64,000 nucleotides of DNA, taken from the NCBI RefSeq assembly GCF_030317115.1, contig NZ_JASZYF010000031.1, forward strand, positions 1 through 64,000. The letters are read 5' to 3'. Below, piece by piece: positions 17,736 to 29,466 of the stretch (its first letter is position 1; each line of letters starts with the position of its first letter). Made by a program: the position numbers and the translations under genes. The DNA is from Variovorax gracilis (GTDB lineage Bacteria > Pseudomonadota > Gammaproteobacteria > Burkholderiales > Burkholderiaceae_C). The notes beneath the pieces are model-generated. The model was not told the DNA's origin. It saw nothing but the letters and a program-made list of their open reading frames with translations, and made no database searches.

Positions 17736-18485
17736 TCAGATCACCTTGGCTTCGTTCTTCAGCTTGTCCACCAGCGTGGCGACATCGGGCACCTTGATGC
17801 CGGCGCCGCGCTTCGGGGGCTCGGAGACCTTGAGCGTCTTCAGGCGCGGCTTGACGTCCACGCCGAGGTCCTCGGGCTTCACCGTGTCGAGCTGCTTCTT
17901 CTTGGCCTTCATGATGTTGGGCAAGGTCACGTAGCGCGGCTCGTTCAGGCGCAGGTCGGTGGTGATGACCGCGGGCAGCGAAAGGGAGATGGTTTCCAGG
18001 CCGCCGTCGACTTCACGGGTCACGCTGACCTTGTCGCCGGAGACTTCGACCTTGCTGGCGAAAGTCGCTTGCGGCAAGTCAGCCAGTGCCGCCAGCATCT
18101 GGCCGGTCTGGTTGGCGTCGTCGTCGATGGCCTGCTTGCCCAGGATGACCAACTGGGGCTGTTCCTTGTCGACCAGCGCCTTGAGCAGCTTGGCCACTGC
18201 GAGGGGTTGCAGCTCTTCGGTGGTCTCGACCAGGATGCCGCGATCCGCACCGATGGCCATGGCAGTGCGCAGGGTTTCCTGGCACTTCGCATCGCCGCAG
18301 GACACGGCGATGATTTCGGTGGCGACGCCCTTCTCCTTCAGGCGCACCGCCTCTTCGACGGCGATCTCGTCGAAGGGGTTCATGCTCATCTTGACGTTGG
18401 CGATGTCCACACCGGTGCCGTCGCTCTTGACGCGCACCTTCACGTTGTAGTCGACGACCCGCTTGACGGGGACCAGGATCTTCAT
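17736..18485 (-). CDS. etfB: Electron transfer flavoprotein beta subunit
   Basis: A 249-residue ETF beta subunit, which binds AMP structurally and docks onto dehydrogenases. It begins [19 protein letters not shown] and has [18 protein letters not shown], the recognition-loop [16 protein letters not shown] and the KAKKKQL segment. The frame continues upstream without a start that fits the family, so ATG at 18485 is chosen. etfA follows by 11 bp. Confidence 0.97.
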   Translation of the reverse strand: MKILVPVKRVVDYNVKVRVKSDGTGVDIANVKMSMNPFDEIAVEEAVRLKEKGVATEIIAVSCGDAKCQETLRTAMAIGADRGILVETTEELQPLAVAKLLKALVDKEQPQLVILGKQAIDDDANQTGQMLAALADLPQATFASKVEVSGDKVSVTREVDGGLETISLSLPAVITTDLRLNEPRYVTLPNIMKAKKKQLDTVKPEDLGVDVKPRLKTLKVSEPPKRGAGIKVPDVATLVDKLKNEAKVI

Positions 18486-18623
18486 TGGTTTGACTCCATT
18501 GAATTGCGAAACCGGGGGGTGCAGGGCAGCCAGAGATTTTAGGCGCCGGCCTCTGCGCGAACTGTCCATTTCAATCAGGCAGACCGTCACCGCGGAAAAA
18601 CGAACGATCGTGCTTTTTTGCAA

Positions 18624-19904
18624 TTATAGGCGAGGCGGGTCCGCTGGAATCACAACAGGTGGTAACGATTCGACGTGCACCACGCGCCGAGGGCCGGCGA
18701 TGACGATTCCGGCGTCGCGCAGGCCTTGGAGAATCGCTGTGTTGATGGCCGACCGCAAGTTGTCCCTGCCCTTGTCCGGATCGGACACCCAGAGGTTGAG
18801 GCTGAACTCCAATCCGTCCGGCACGAAGTTGAGCAGGAAGGCCACCGGCGCCGGGTCGGTCATCACGCGCGGTTGCGCGACCGCGGCTGCACACAGGATC
18901 TCCTGCACTTTCGCGACATCGCTGTCATACCCCACCACGATGTTGGTCGTGATGTTGAACTTGAGATCGGCCAGCGAGAGGTTCTCGACCCGACTCGTGA
19001 TGAGCGATTCATTGGGCACGATCGACTCGCGCCCGTTGCCCGCGCGCACCAGCGTGTAGCGCGTCTTGATGTCGGTGATGCGGCCCTCGAATCCATCGAC
19101 ACGCACGTTGTCACCGATACGGATCGACCGCTCGAGCAGGATCACGAACCCGCTGACGTAGTTGGCCGCGAGCTTCTGCAAGCCGAAGCCCAGACCGACG
19201 CCCAGCGCACCGCCCAACACCGAGAGCGCCGTCAGGTCGACCCCCACGGCCGACAAGGCGAACAGCATGCCGATCAGCAGCAGCAAGGCACGGACCGCAT
19301 TCGACGCCACCTTGCGCATTGACAGGTCATGCACCGCTTCTTGCAGGATGCGCTTCTCGATGGTCGACGAGATCCACAGTGCAATCACGAGAACGAGCCC
19401 GGCCGACAGGACGCCGCTGAAGATGGTGCGCAAGCTCACCCGCGTCCGGCCAAAGCCCAGCGTGATCTCATCGAGTTCAGCCAGCACCGGCGGCAGCAGC
19501 CCGATGATCCAGAGCACGGCACCGATCCACGCGAACCACCAGATGGTCCGCTCGACCAGCCGCGCCAGGGCGGAAGCCGGAAAAACGGCGCGCAATACGA
19601 GCGCAAAGAAACGAATCACCGCGAGCGAGAGGAACACCGGCACCGCGATGCGCAGCACGAACACCGGCTGGAACGTCAAGGTCCCGCGTCGCGCAAGATC
19701 GGTGAGCACCAGCGCCAGCAACGGGAAGAGCACGCCATCGAAGGTCCGCGCGCCGAACCAGATCGAATCCTTCGGCTGATCCCGCCCGAACCAGCGGCAT
19801 GCGGCCCACGCCGCCCCGACGCAAGCGACCAACACGACGACCTCAATCCACACGCTCTGCGCATGGATTTCACTGAATCTTTGTGTAAAGACGCTGAAAT
19901 CCAT
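18624..19904 (-). CDS. MscS-family mechanosensitive channel
   Basis: A 426-residue small-conductance mechanosensitive channel homologue. Several hydrophobic helices occupy the first ~230 residues. The pore helix TM3 is rich in Gly/Ala (GGALGVGLGFGLQKLAANYV, about 226-245) and is followed by LERSIRIGDNVRVDGFEGRI, the beta domain, and a cytoplasmic vestibule. It probably opens on osmotic downshock to release solutes. It is larger than E. coli MscS (286), closer to YnaI/YbdG-type channels. It is read from its own start, 9 bp from the deacetylase-family gene. Confidence 0.92.
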   Translation of the reverse strand: MDFSVFTQRFSEIHAQSVWIEVVVLVACVGAAWAACRWFGRDQPKDSIWFGARTFDGVLFPLLALVLTDLARRGTLTFQPVFVLRIAVPVFLSLAVIRFFALVLRAVFPASALARLVERTIWWFAWIGAVLWIIGLLPPVLAELDEITLGFGRTRVSLRTIFSGVLSAGLVLVIALWISSTIEKRILQEAVHDLSMRKVASNAVRALLLLIGMLFALSAVGVDLTALSVLGGALGVGLGFGLQKLAANYVSGFVILLERSIRIGDNVRVDGFEGRITDIKTRYTLVRAGNGRESIVPNESLITSRVENLSLADLKFNITTNIVVGYDSDVAKVQEILCAAAVAQPRVMTDPAPVAFLLNFVPDGLEFSLNLWVSDPDKGRDNLRSAINTAILQGLRDAGIVIAGPRRVVHVESLPPVVIPADPPRL

Positions 19905-19913
19905 CGGTTGGGG

Positions 19914-20867
19914 CTAGAGATCCGCCAGCACCCGCAGATGCTCTTCGACGCTGCGGGCCAGGGCGTCAAGGTTGTAGCCGCCTTCGAGCATCGACACGAT
20001 GCGCCCATGGGAGTGCCGTCGCGCCACATCGACGATGCGGCTCGTGATCCAGCCGAAGTCTTGCTCGTTGAGCCTGAGCTGGCCCAGGTCGTCGTCCCGG
20101 TGCGCATCGAATCCGGCACTCACGAAGATCATCTCCGGCTTGAATTCCTCCAGCCGCGGCATCCAGCAAGCCTCGATCAACTCGCGCACGTCCATGCCAC
20201 GCGTGTAGGCCGGCACCGGAAGGTTGAGCATGTTCGGCGCCGGATGCTCCGTACCGCTGTATGGATAGAACGGGTGCTGGAAGATGCCGACCATCAGCAC
20301 GCGCGGGTCGTTGCTCAGGATGTCTTCGGTGCCGTTGCCGTGGTGCACGTCGAAGTCGACGATGGCAACGCGCTTCAGCCCGTGCTCTTCGATGGCATGG
20401 CGCGCGGCGATCGCGACGTTGTTGTAGAAGCAGAAGCCCATTGCCTTGTCGCGGCAGGCATGGTGGCCGGGCGGGCGCACGGCGCAGAAGGCGTTGTCGA
20501 TCGCTCCCGAAATCACGGCGTCGGTCGCCGCAATCGCGGCGCCGGCGGCGCGGCGCGCCGCCAGGACGGTGAAGCGGGTCAACGCGGTGTCGGGGTCGAT
20601 CTGCGCATGGTCCGGGCCGCCGGCCGGTGCATCCTCGATCAGGCGCTGGCTCAGCGTTTCAAGATGCTCCATGTGCGCAACGCTGTGTGCGCGCGTGATT
20701 TGCGGCAGCGTGGCAAGCGGCACTTCACCGCGCTCCAGCGCGTCGCCGACCCCGGTGACGAGCAATCTGTCTTCGATCGCGTCGAGCCTCGCGGGGCACT
20801 CCGGATGGCCGGGCCCCATGTCGTGCTTCCAGCAATCGCGGTGTGTGAAATAGCCGGTTTTACCCAT
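19914..20867 (-). CDS. Histone deacetylase-family amidohydrolase
   Basis: A 317-residue class II HDAC-like zinc amidohydrolase (acetylpolyamine amidohydrolase/acuC superfamily). Active-site blocks are RPPGHHA (about residue 132), DFDVHHGNGTEDIL (about 168-181) with Asp/His zinc ligands, and SAGFDAHRDDDLG. HPECPARLDAI near the N-terminus is typical. The bacterial substrate is unknown; acetylated polyamines or small amides are possible. It is divergent from the MoxR gene with a 63-bp gap. Confidence 0.93.
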   Translation of the reverse strand: MGKTGYFTHRDCWKHDMGPGHPECPARLDAIEDRLLVTGVGDALERGEVPLATLPQITRAHSVAHMEHLETLSQRLIEDAPAGGPDHAQIDPDTALTRFTVLAARRAAGAAIAATDAVISGAIDNAFCAVRPPGHHACRDKAMGFCFYNNVAIAARHAIEEHGLKRVAIVDFDVHHGNGTEDILSNDPRVLMVGIFQHPFYPYSGTEHPAPNMLNLPVPAYTRGMDVRELIEACWMPRLEEFKPEMIFVSAGFDAHRDDDLGQLRLNEQDFGWITSRIVDVARRHSHGRIVSMLEGGYNLDALARSVEEHLRVLADL

Positions 20868-20930
20868 GGATCGACTCGCGTCGTAGCCTCACGCGGCATG
20901 GGGCCGCAAGGCTTACGGTATTGTTTGCAT

Positions 20931-21863
20931 ATGGATACAAAAATGGACGTCGCCGCGAAGCTCGCCAGTTTGCTCGGGCAGCTTAACACGGTGATCGTGG
21001 GCAAAGAGGCCCAGGTACGCGATTGCGTGGCCTGTTTGCTGGCGGGCGGCCACCTGCTGATCGAGGACGTTCCGGGCGTCGGCAAGACCACCCTGGCGCA
21101 TGCCCTCTCGCACACTTTCGGGCTGCAGTTCTCACGGGTGCAGTTCACGGCCGACCTGATGCCGGGCGATCTTTCGGGCGTGGCGATCTACGACCGGGGC
21201 CAGCAGGCATTCGTTTTCCACCCCGGACCGATCTTTGCCCAGGTGCTGCTGGCGGACGAAATCAACCGCGCGAGCCCCAAGACCCAGAGCGCCCTGCTCG
21301 AGGCGATGGAGGAAAAGCAGGTCACCGTCGAAGGCGAGACGCGCCCGCTCCCCACGCCCTTCTTCGTGATCGCCACGCAGAATCCGCACGACCAGTTGGG
21401 CACCTTCGCGCTGCCGGAGTCGCAGCTCGACCGCTTCCTGATGCGGATCTCGCTCGGCTACCCGGACCGTGCGGCCGAACGCGAGCTGCTCGCCGGCGCC
21501 GATCGCCGCGAGATGCTGGCATCGCTGCCCGCCTTGCTGACGGCAGGCGAACTCACCGCGCTCCAGCAACGCGTGCTGCAGGTGCATGCCGCCGAGCCTC
21601 TTCTGAACTATGTGCAGGACCTGATTGCCGCCACCCGTTCCGGTCGGTGGTTTCTTCAGGGCCTCTCGCCGCGCGCCGGAATCGCGGTGCTGCGCGCCGC
21701 CAAGGCGCAGGCGTTGCTCGCCAATCGCGACTACGTGGCGCCCGACGATGTCCAGGCGGTGCTGCCGCAAACCATCGCGCACCGCCTGACGCCCGTCGGA
21801 GATGCCGGCCGCGGCGCGGTCGAGCAAGTGCGCGCCATGACCGCGGCGGTGCCGCTGCCGTGA
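20931..21863 (+). CDS. MoxR-type AAA+ ATPase
   Basis: A 310-residue MoxR AAA+ chaperone-like ATPase. Walker A is GVGKTT (about 49-54), Walker B VLLADEINRASPKTQ (about 105-119) and sensor 1 FFVIATQNP (about 143-151); the arginine finger region is PESQLDRFLMR. The frame is open for over a kilobase upstream, but ATG at 20931 (MDTKMDVAAKL) gives the standard protein. Its stop overlaps the next gene by GTGA. The MoxR/DUF58/transglutaminase trio is a conserved module of unclear role, often linked to envelope or metal-cofactor maturation. Confidence 0.92.
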   Translation: MDTKMDVAAKLASLLGQLNTVIVGKEAQVRDCVACLLAGGHLLIEDVPGVGKTTLAHALSHTFGLQFSRVQFTADLMPGDLSGVAIYDRGQQAFVFHPGPIFAQVLLADEINRASPKTQSALLEAMEEKQVTVEGETRPLPTPFFVIATQNPHDQLGTFALPESQLDRFLMRISLGYPDRAAERELLAGADRREMLASLPALLTAGELTALQQRVLQVHAAEPLLNYVQDLIAATRSGRWFLQGLSPRAGIAVLRAAKAQALLANRDYVAPDDVQAVLPQTIAHRLTPVGDAGRGAVEQVRAMTAAVPLP

Positions 21864-22867
21864 AAGCGCCGGCGCTGGCCCGCGCGCGGATCGCGCGCCC
21901 CCTTGCGCCGCTGCGTTCGCGTATCGACCGTTGGTTCCTGTCGCGCCGGCCGCCGTCCGACACGCTCGAACTCACCCAGCGCAACGTCTACATCCTGCCG
22001 ACCAAGGCGGGCTGGATGCTGGCCGCCACCCTGCTCCTGCTGCTGGTCGCGTCGATCAACTACCAGCTCAACCTCGGCTATTTGCTGACCTTCCTCCTGG
22101 CGGGCAGCGTCGCTGTCGGCATGCACGTGTGCCATGGGACGCTGCGCGGCCTTGCGCTGCGCCTGATGCCGCCCGAGGCCCAGTTTGCGGGCGCCGCCGC
22201 CGTCTTTCGCGTGGTGCTGACCAACACACGGCGCGCGACACGCTACGGCGTCGGGCTGGCCGTCCACCGGAGCGGGCAATGGTCGTGGAGCGACGTGCCC
22301 GCCCAAGGGAGCGAAACGGTCGAGGTGGCTTTCAGGCCCGAACGGCGTGGTCTCCATCCCGTGCCGACACTCACGGCGGAAACCAGGTTTCCACTGGGGA
22401 CCTTCCGGGTGTGGACGGTCTGGCGCCCGGCGTCGCAGATGCTGGTGTATCCGGCCCCGGAAATGAATCCACCGCCGTTGCCCCCAGGCGAGCCGCTGGC
22501 CGGGCAGGCCGCGTCGGCCCCGACGCGCACCCACATGGCGGGCGAATACGACGGCGTTCGCGCCTACCGGCGCGGCGATCCGCTGAAACTCGTCGTCTGG
22601 AAGCGCGCCGCACAAGCCCAGGCCACGGGCTCCGAGGACCTGGTCAGCAGGGACACGCAACAGGCGCAGCGCCAGGAGCTCTGGCTGGATGCGCAAGGCA
22701 CGGGCCTGCCAGGCACCGAGGCGCGCCTGTGCCGCCTCTGCGCCTGGGTGCTCATGGCCGACCGCCTGGGCGTCGACTACGGATTGCGCGTCGCCGGGCG
22801 CACGGTCGCGCCGTCGCAAGGCGAAGCGCACAAGCGGCGGTGCCTGGAGGTTCTGGCGGTATGTTGA
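21860..22867 (+). CDS. DUF58-domain membrane protein
   Basis: A 335-residue protein with two hydrophobic helices near residues 48-90, then a soluble part ending in the DUF58 core. The hallmark is EYDGVRAYRRGDPLKLVVWK (about residues 230-249). DUF58 proteins contain a vWA-like fold and are the usual partners of MoxR ATPases. It starts with GTG overlapping the moxR stop (GTGA), and its stop overlaps the next gene's start by 7 bp, so all three proteins should be made together. Confidence 0.88.
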   Translation: MKAPALARARIARPLAPLRSRIDRWFLSRRPPSDTLELTQRNVYILPTKAGWMLAATLLLLLVASINYQLNLGYLLTFLLAGSVAVGMHVCHGTLRGLALRLMPPEAQFAGAAAVFRVVLTNTRRATRYGVGLAVHRSGQWSWSDVPAQGSETVEVAFRPERRGLHPVPTLTAETRFPLGTFRVWTVWRPASQMLVYPAPEMNPPPLPPGEPLAGQAASAPTRTHMAGEYDGVRAYRRGDPLKLVVWKRAAQAQATGSEDLVSRDTQQAQRQELWLDAQGTGLPGTEARLCRLCAWVLMADRLGVDYGLRVAGRTVAPSQGEAHKRRCLEVLAVC

Positions 22868-24855
22868 TTCCCCGGCTCCAGAACTTGCCCAGGGACGCCC
22901 GGGACACCCTCTTCCTCTTGGCGGTCATCGGCCTCATCCTGCTGCCGCAGGTGCCCAACCTGCCTTGGTGGTGCAGCATGCTCGCGGCCATCGTCCTGCT
23001 GTGGCGCGGCACCTTGGCCGTGCAGGCCAAGCCCTTGCCCGGCAAATGGTGGCGCGCCGCCCTCCTCGCCATCACGCTGGTCGCCACATATTCGACCCAC
23101 CGCACGCTGCTCGGCCGCGATGCCGGCGTCACGCTGATCGTGATCCTGCTTGCGCTCAAGACGCTGGAACTGCGCGCACGACGCGACGCGTTCGTGGTCT
23201 TCTTCCTGGGCTTCTTCACGATGCTCACGAACTTCTTCTATTCGCAATCGCTGATGACGGCATTCGCGATGTTGCTCGCCTTGCTGGGCCTTCTGACCGC
23301 GCTGGTCAACGCCCATATGCCCGTCGGCAAGCCGCCGCTGGCCCAAGCCGCGCGCACCGCGGGATGGATGGCACTGCTCGGCGCGCCGATCATGCTGGTG
23401 TTGTTCATGCTCTTCCCCCGCATGGCACCACTGTGGGGCACGCCCAGTGACGCCATGGCCGGGCGCACCGGCCTGTCGAACACGATGCGCGTGGGCACCA
23501 TTGCGGAACTCGCGCTCGACGAAGGCATCGCCGCGCGCATCCGGTTCGATGGCGATCGCGTCCCGCCGCGGGCAGCCTTGTACTTCCGCGGACCCGTGTT
23601 GTCGCGCTTCGACGGCCGCGAATGGACCGCCCTGCCTCCGTTCTCGCGTGGCTCCATTCCGCCAAGCCTCCGCGTGCGCGGCGAGGTGAGCAGCTACGAA
23701 GTCACCCTGGAACCCACCAACCGCGCCTGGCTGCTGACCCTCGACGCCACTGCGGACAAGCCCAATCTCTCCGGCTATGAGATCTTCGGCACGCCCGAGT
23801 TGCAATGGATCGCGACGCGCCCCATCAGCGATCTCGTCCGCTACCGCGCCAAGAGCTTCACCCAGTTCCAGAGCGGTCCCCTGCGCCGTACGGCCGGGCT
23901 GCAGCCCTATGTCGAGTTGCCTCCAGGCTCGAACCCGCGCACCGTCGCGCTCGCGGCGCAGATGCGCCGCGACCCGGCGCTGGCGGGCGCATCCAGCCAG
24001 GCTTTCGTCCAGGCCGCACTTCAACGGCTTCGCACGGGCGGCTATTCCTACACGCTCGAACCCGGGCTCTATGGCGACGACACCGCCGACCAGTTCTGGT
24101 TCGACATCAAGGCCGGGTTCTGCGAGCACATCGCCTCGGCCTTCGTGGTGCTGATGCGCGCGCTCGACATTCCGGCGCGCATCGTCACCGGCTACCAGGG
24201 CGGGGAAGTCAACAACGTCGACAACTACTGGGTGCTGCGCAACAGTGACGCTCATGCATGGGCCGAGGTCTGGCAGGAAGGAGCGGGCTGGGTGCGCGTC
24301 GATCCGACCGGCGCCATCTCGCCCGATCGCGTCGGCCAGTTTCGTCGGCTCGCGCCACAGCCTGGCCTTCTCGCCGGCGCCATGGAGGCAATGAACCCGA
24401 CGCTGTCGCAGACCCTGCGCGCCACCTGGGAGGCTGTCAACAACGGCTGGAACCAGTGGATCCTCAACTACACGCAGAGCCGGCAATTGGACCTGCTCAA
24501 GAACATCGGCTTCGAGGCGCCCAGCCTGCAGGATCTCGTGGTCGTGCTGCTCGCGCTGATGGTGGCCGCCAGCCTCCTCGGCGCCGCCTGGACGCTGTGG
24601 GAGCGAAGCCAGCACGACCCCTGGCTGCGCCTCCTCGGTCAGGCTCGGGCGCGGCTGAAGCAGGCGGGCATCGACGTGCCCGAGGCAACGCCCCCGCGCC
24701 AGATGGCAGCGCGGCTGGACGAGCGCTTCGGCTCGGGCGCGCAAGCCGCGCGCGACTGGCTGATCAGGCTCGAGGCCCAGCGCTACGCGAAGTCGCCGGG
24801 CGATGCCCTGTCAGCCCTGCGCGCCGAATTCCGACGCCTCTCATGGCCCCGCTGA
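22861..24855 (+). CDS. TgpA-like membrane transglutaminase (DUF3488)
   Basis: A 664-residue protein. The first ~190 residues form several transmembrane helices (DUF3488), followed by a periplasmic transglutaminase-like domain and a C-terminal helix (about 560-580) with a DUF4129-like tail. The cysteine-protease-type triad is visible: Cys in GFCEHIASAF (about 421), His in SDAHAWAEVW (about 464) and Asp in RVDPTGAI (about 481). Pseudomonas TgpA of this family is essential and thought to act on the cell envelope. It is the third gene of the moxR-DUF58 operon. Confidence 0.9.
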   Translation: MLIPRLQNLPRDARDTLFLLAVIGLILLPQVPNLPWWCSMLAAIVLLWRGTLAVQAKPLPGKWWRAALLAITLVATYSTHRTLLGRDAGVTLIVILLALKTLELRARRDAFVVFFLGFFTMLTNFFYSQSLMTAFAMLLALLGLLTALVNAHMPVGKPPLAQAARTAGWMALLGAPIMLVLFMLFPRMAPLWGTPSDAMAGRTGLSNTMRVGTIAELALDEGIAARIRFDGDRVPPRAALYFRGPVLSRFDGREWTALPPFSRGSIPPSLRVRGEVSSYEVTLEPTNRAWLLTLDATADKPNLSGYEIFGTPELQWIATRPISDLVRYRAKSFTQFQSGPLRRTAGLQPYVELPPGSNPRTVALAAQMRRDPALAGASSQAFVQAALQRLRTGGYSYTLEPGLYGDDTADQFWFDIKAGFCEHIASAFVVLMRALDIPARIVTGYQGGEVNNVDNYWVLRNSDAHAWAEVWQEGAGWVRVDPTGAISPDRVGQFRRLAPQPGLLAGAMEAMNPTLSQTLRATWEAVNNGWNQWILNYTQSRQLDLLKNIGFEAPSLQDLVVVLLALMVAASLLGAAWTLWERSQHDPWLRLLGQARARLKQAGIDVPEATPPRQMAARLDERFGSGAQAARDWLIRLEAQRYAKSPGDALSALRAEFRRLSWPR

Positions 24856-24908
24856 AACCACTTGTGTCCACAGGAGACGCCGTCCGCGCGGGCGGCACAA
24901 TCAACACG

Positions 24909-25988
24909 ATGCGACGCCATCTTCCCCACGCCCTCGCGACGGCTCTCGTCGTGGCGACCATGTTCCTGCAGCCGGCGTCCGCCCCAGCCCAGACTGTCGC
25001 CGAAAAGCGCAACGGCCCGGTGCGTGGCGGCATCGCCTATGCCACACGCGAAGATGCAATGCAGTTCGCGGACGAGATCGCCGCGCGCGGCCACCTCGAT
25101 CGCGCGTGGGTGCGGGCAACCATCGGCAATGCACGACAACTGCCCAACGTGCCGCGCCTGATGCTCCCAGCGCCGACCGGCACGCCCAAGAACTGGTACG
25201 TCTACCGCAGCCGCTTCATCGACCCCGTGCGCATCCAGGCCGGCGTGCGCTTCTGGCGCAACAATGCGAACACCCTCGCACGGGCCGAGGCGAAGACCGG
25301 CGTGCCCGCCGAAATCATCGTCGGGATCATCGGCGTCGAGACCATCTACGGCCGGAACATGGGCAACTTCCGCGTCATCGACGCGCTCGCCACCCTGTCC
25401 TTCGACTTCCCCGACGCCCATCCCCGCGCAGCCGAACGACGTGCCTTCTTCCGCGGCGAGCTCGAAAGCTTCCTCAGCACCGAAGCCCGCACCGCCGAAA
25501 ACCCGATGATCCCCCTCGGCAGCTACGCTGGCGCCATGGGCATGCCCCAGTTCATGCCGAGCAGCATCGCCAAGTACGCGGTCGATTTCGACGGCGACGG
25601 CCGCATCGACCTGGTCAACAACACGGCCGACGTGATCGGGTCCGTGGCCAACTACTTCAAGGCCTTCGGCTGGAAGCCCGGCATGCCGGCGATCTATCCG
25701 GTAAGCCTGGACGAATCGCGGCTCAAGAAATCCGTGCTGCTGGCGCCCGACATCGTGCCGACCTTCAGCACCGACGCCTTTGTCGCCGGTGGCGCCGTGC
25801 TGCGCGGCGATGCGCTCAAGCACACCGGCCTGCTCGCGCTCGTCGAACTGCAGAACGGCGGCGAGACCGCCACCTACGTCGCGGGCACCCAGAACTTCTA
25901 CGTGATCACCCGCTACAACTGGAGCAGCTACTACGCCATGTCGGTGATCGAGTTGGGGCGTGAAGTGCGGGCTGCGATGGAGCAGTGA
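24909..25988 (+). CDS. mltB: Lytic murein transglycosylase B
   Basis: A 359-residue SLT_2-family lytic transglycosylase cleaving the MurNAc-GlcNAc bond with 1,6-anhydro formation. After a Sec signal (hydrophobic ALATALVVATMFLQPASA, mature end near 31) come IIVGIIGVETIYGRNMGNFR with the catalytic Glu (about 143), YAGAMGMPQFMPSSIAKYAV, VDFDGDGRIDL and YNWSSYYAMSVIEL. No lipobox is seen, so it is likely a soluble periplasmic form. ATG at 24909 is preferred; ATG at 24843 would add a non-signal stretch. It follows the transglutaminase gene by 53 bp. Confidence 0.92.
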   Translation: MRRHLPHALATALVVATMFLQPASAPAQTVAEKRNGPVRGGIAYATREDAMQFADEIAARGHLDRAWVRATIGNARQLPNVPRLMLPAPTGTPKNWYVYRSRFIDPVRIQAGVRFWRNNANTLARAEAKTGVPAEIIVGIIGVETIYGRNMGNFRVIDALATLSFDFPDAHPRAAERRAFFRGELESFLSTEARTAENPMIPLGSYAGAMGMPQFMPSSIAKYAVDFDGDGRIDLVNNTADVIGSVANYFKAFGWKPGMPAIYPVSLDESRLKKSVLLAPDIVPTFSTDAFVAGGAVLRGDALKHTGLLALVELQNGGETATYVAGTQNFYVITRYNWSSYYAMSVIELGREVRAAMEQ

Positions 25989-26313
25989 GGGGTGCCGAGG
26001 CGCTGCGCGCGCATGTGCCTACCGGGACCTTGGAGGCACGGCGGCGCGGAGTCCTCAGCGCGTTTCTTGCGCGCCAGCCGCTGCATTTCACCGCCCCGAT
26101 GCGCTCCAAGCTCGAAGAAGCCGCCCGCGCAAACCTGAGCCAGGCGATCACCCGCCGAGAACGCATCGGCTTGTCCGTTCAGGCTGGCCGCAAACACGGT
26201 CCTTGGAGTCGTTCCCGTCAAGCCTGACAGTCAGCCGGCAAAAGCGGCTCCTTCTGCCATCATGAGCGCCTCGCCCGTCCGGCCGGACACCCGCCCCTTA
26301 TCGGAGCAAGCAC
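25989..26313. other. Intergenic stretch between mltB and gltS
   Basis: This 325-bp stretch has no gene I can support. An 80-codon frame begins with a GTG overlapping the mltB stop (25985-26227), but its product is Arg/Ala-rich with no recognisable family, and an antisense frame is equally open. The gltS promoter should lie in the last ~100 bp; a GGAG ribosome site is at about 26302. Confidence 0.5.
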
Positions 26314-27528
26314 TTGCCACAAGATCTCCACCTCGACGCCTACGTCAGCTTCACCCTCGCGGTCCTGCTGCTCTTCGTCGGCAAGGCCTGCACGCGCCGC
26401 TTCGAGCTGTTGCGGCGCTACAGCATTCCGGAGCCAGTGCTGGGCGGGCTGGTGTGCATCGTGGTGGTCAGCGCGCTGTATGTGGCGATCGGCCTGAAGA
26501 TCGACTTCCAGCTCGGCGTGCGGGACATCCTGCTGCTGTATTTCTTCGCGGCCATCGGGCTGGGCTCGGACGTGCGGACCCTGAGCCAGGGCGGACGCCC
26601 GCTGGCGGTGCTGCTGGCACTCTCCGCCATCTTCATCGTGGCGCAGAACCTGGTCGGCATGGCGGTGGCAACCGGCTTCGGGATGGATCGCCGCGCGGGG
26701 CTGCTGACGGGCTCGATCTCTCTCACTGGCGGCGTCGGCACCACCTTGGCCTGGGTGCCGCATTTCGTCCGCGACCTCGGCATCGCCAATGCCGAGGTCA
26801 TCGGCCTTTCCAGCAACATGGCGGGGCTGATCGCGGCATGCGCGATCGGCGGCCCCATCGCCGCCTACCTGATGCGCCGGCACCAACTCGTTTCGTCGGC
26901 CGAGGCCGCGCTGCAGCCTGGTGCCCACTACCAGGACGAGAACCAGGCCCGTCTCGACTACAACAGCGTGCTGATGGCCCTGCTCTGGCTCAACGTGGCA
27001 TTGATCCTGGGCCGCGGCATCAGCGACCTCATCGCGCTCACGGGGCTGAGATTGCCCGCCTTTGTCGGCACTCTCATCGCCGGCATCCTAGTGCGCAACC
27101 TTACCGCGCTGTTCACCAAACAGAAGGGCCAGCTGTGGCATTGGGACCGCATGCGGGCCGGTGTGTCCCTGATTTCGGACATCTGCCTCGGCGTCTTCCT
27201 GACCATGGCGCTCATGGGTCTGCAGTTGTGGGAAATGCGCGATGTCGCGGTCTTTGTGCTGACCGCGCTGGTACTGCAGGTGATCTTGGCGATCGCCTTC
27301 ACTGTATTCGTCGTCTATCGGTTCATGGGACGCGACTACGAGGCGGCCGTGATCTGCGCTGGCTTCGGGGGAATCGCGTTGGGCTCGACGGCGACGGCCA
27401 TTGCCAACATGAGTGCCGTGACGCGTGACCATGGAGCGGCGCCGCGCGCATTCATCGTGGTGCCGTTGGTGTGCGGATTCTTTATCGACTTGGTCAACGC
27501 GTTCGTCATCGGGTTCATGGCGCGCTGA
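26314..27528 (+). CDS. gltS: Sodium/glutamate symporter
   Basis: A 404-residue GltS-family Na+-coupled glutamate importer with two inverted repeats of about five helices. Landmarks are LDAYVSFTLAVLLLFVGK at the N-terminus, the GSISLTGGVGTTLAW re-entrant loop (about residues 130-144), the related FGGIALGSTATAIANMSAV loop in the second half (about 350-368) and RAFIVVPLVCGFFIDLVNAF at the end. The start is TTG at 26314 with an upstream GGAG. It is convergent with the glycerol locus, separated by an inverted repeat. Confidence 0.93.
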   Translation: MPQDLHLDAYVSFTLAVLLLFVGKACTRRFELLRRYSIPEPVLGGLVCIVVVSALYVAIGLKIDFQLGVRDILLLYFFAAIGLGSDVRTLSQGGRPLAVLLALSAIFIVAQNLVGMAVATGFGMDRRAGLLTGSISLTGGVGTTLAWVPHFVRDLGIANAEVIGLSSNMAGLIAACAIGGPIAAYLMRRHQLVSSAEAALQPGAHYQDENQARLDYNSVLMALLWLNVALILGRGISDLIALTGLRLPAFVGTLIAGILVRNLTALFTKQKGQLWHWDRMRAGVSLISDICLGVFLTMALMGLQLWEMRDVAVFVLTALVLQVILAIAFTVFVVYRFMGRDYEAAVICAGFGGIALGSTATAIANMSAVTRDHGAAPRAFIVVPLVCGFFIDLVNAFVIGFMAR

Positions 27529-27607
27529 TTGGCGGTCCACGCAGGCCTCAGCATGGGCGCCGCGCCCGGTCCGGTCGATTGATTGACTTCGGCCAGCAGC
27601 CGGGACA

Positions 27608-27639
27608 CACGCGCGAGACAACGTCTGCTCTCGCGCGTG
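27608..27639. terminator. Inverted repeat between gltS and glpV, probable bidirectional terminator
   Basis: A perfect 11-bp stem CACGCGCGAGA/TCTCGCGCGTG encloses a 10-bp loop between two convergent genes. The flanking T-runs are short, so termination may be only moderately efficient. Confidence 0.6.
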
Positions 27640-27653
27640 ACCCGTTTCCCCTG

Positions 27654-29384
<1,731 letters not shown>

Positions 29385-29466
29385 GGTCGTCTCCTCGATG
29401 GCGCTTCCCGGTTCTTGCGGAGGCGGCTCCGGGAAAGCGGAGAGCCGGTCCGTTGGAAATCGAAGC

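Noticed and set aside
14983-17934. A 983-codon plus-strand frame opposite the acyl-CoA dehydrogenase and etf genes
   Set aside because: It crosses three clear genes and a terminator, and its product is a compositional shadow.
25985-26227. An 80-codon frame overlapping the mltB stop (GTGA)
   Set aside because: The overlap looks attractive, but the product is Arg-rich without a family and an equally open antisense frame exists.
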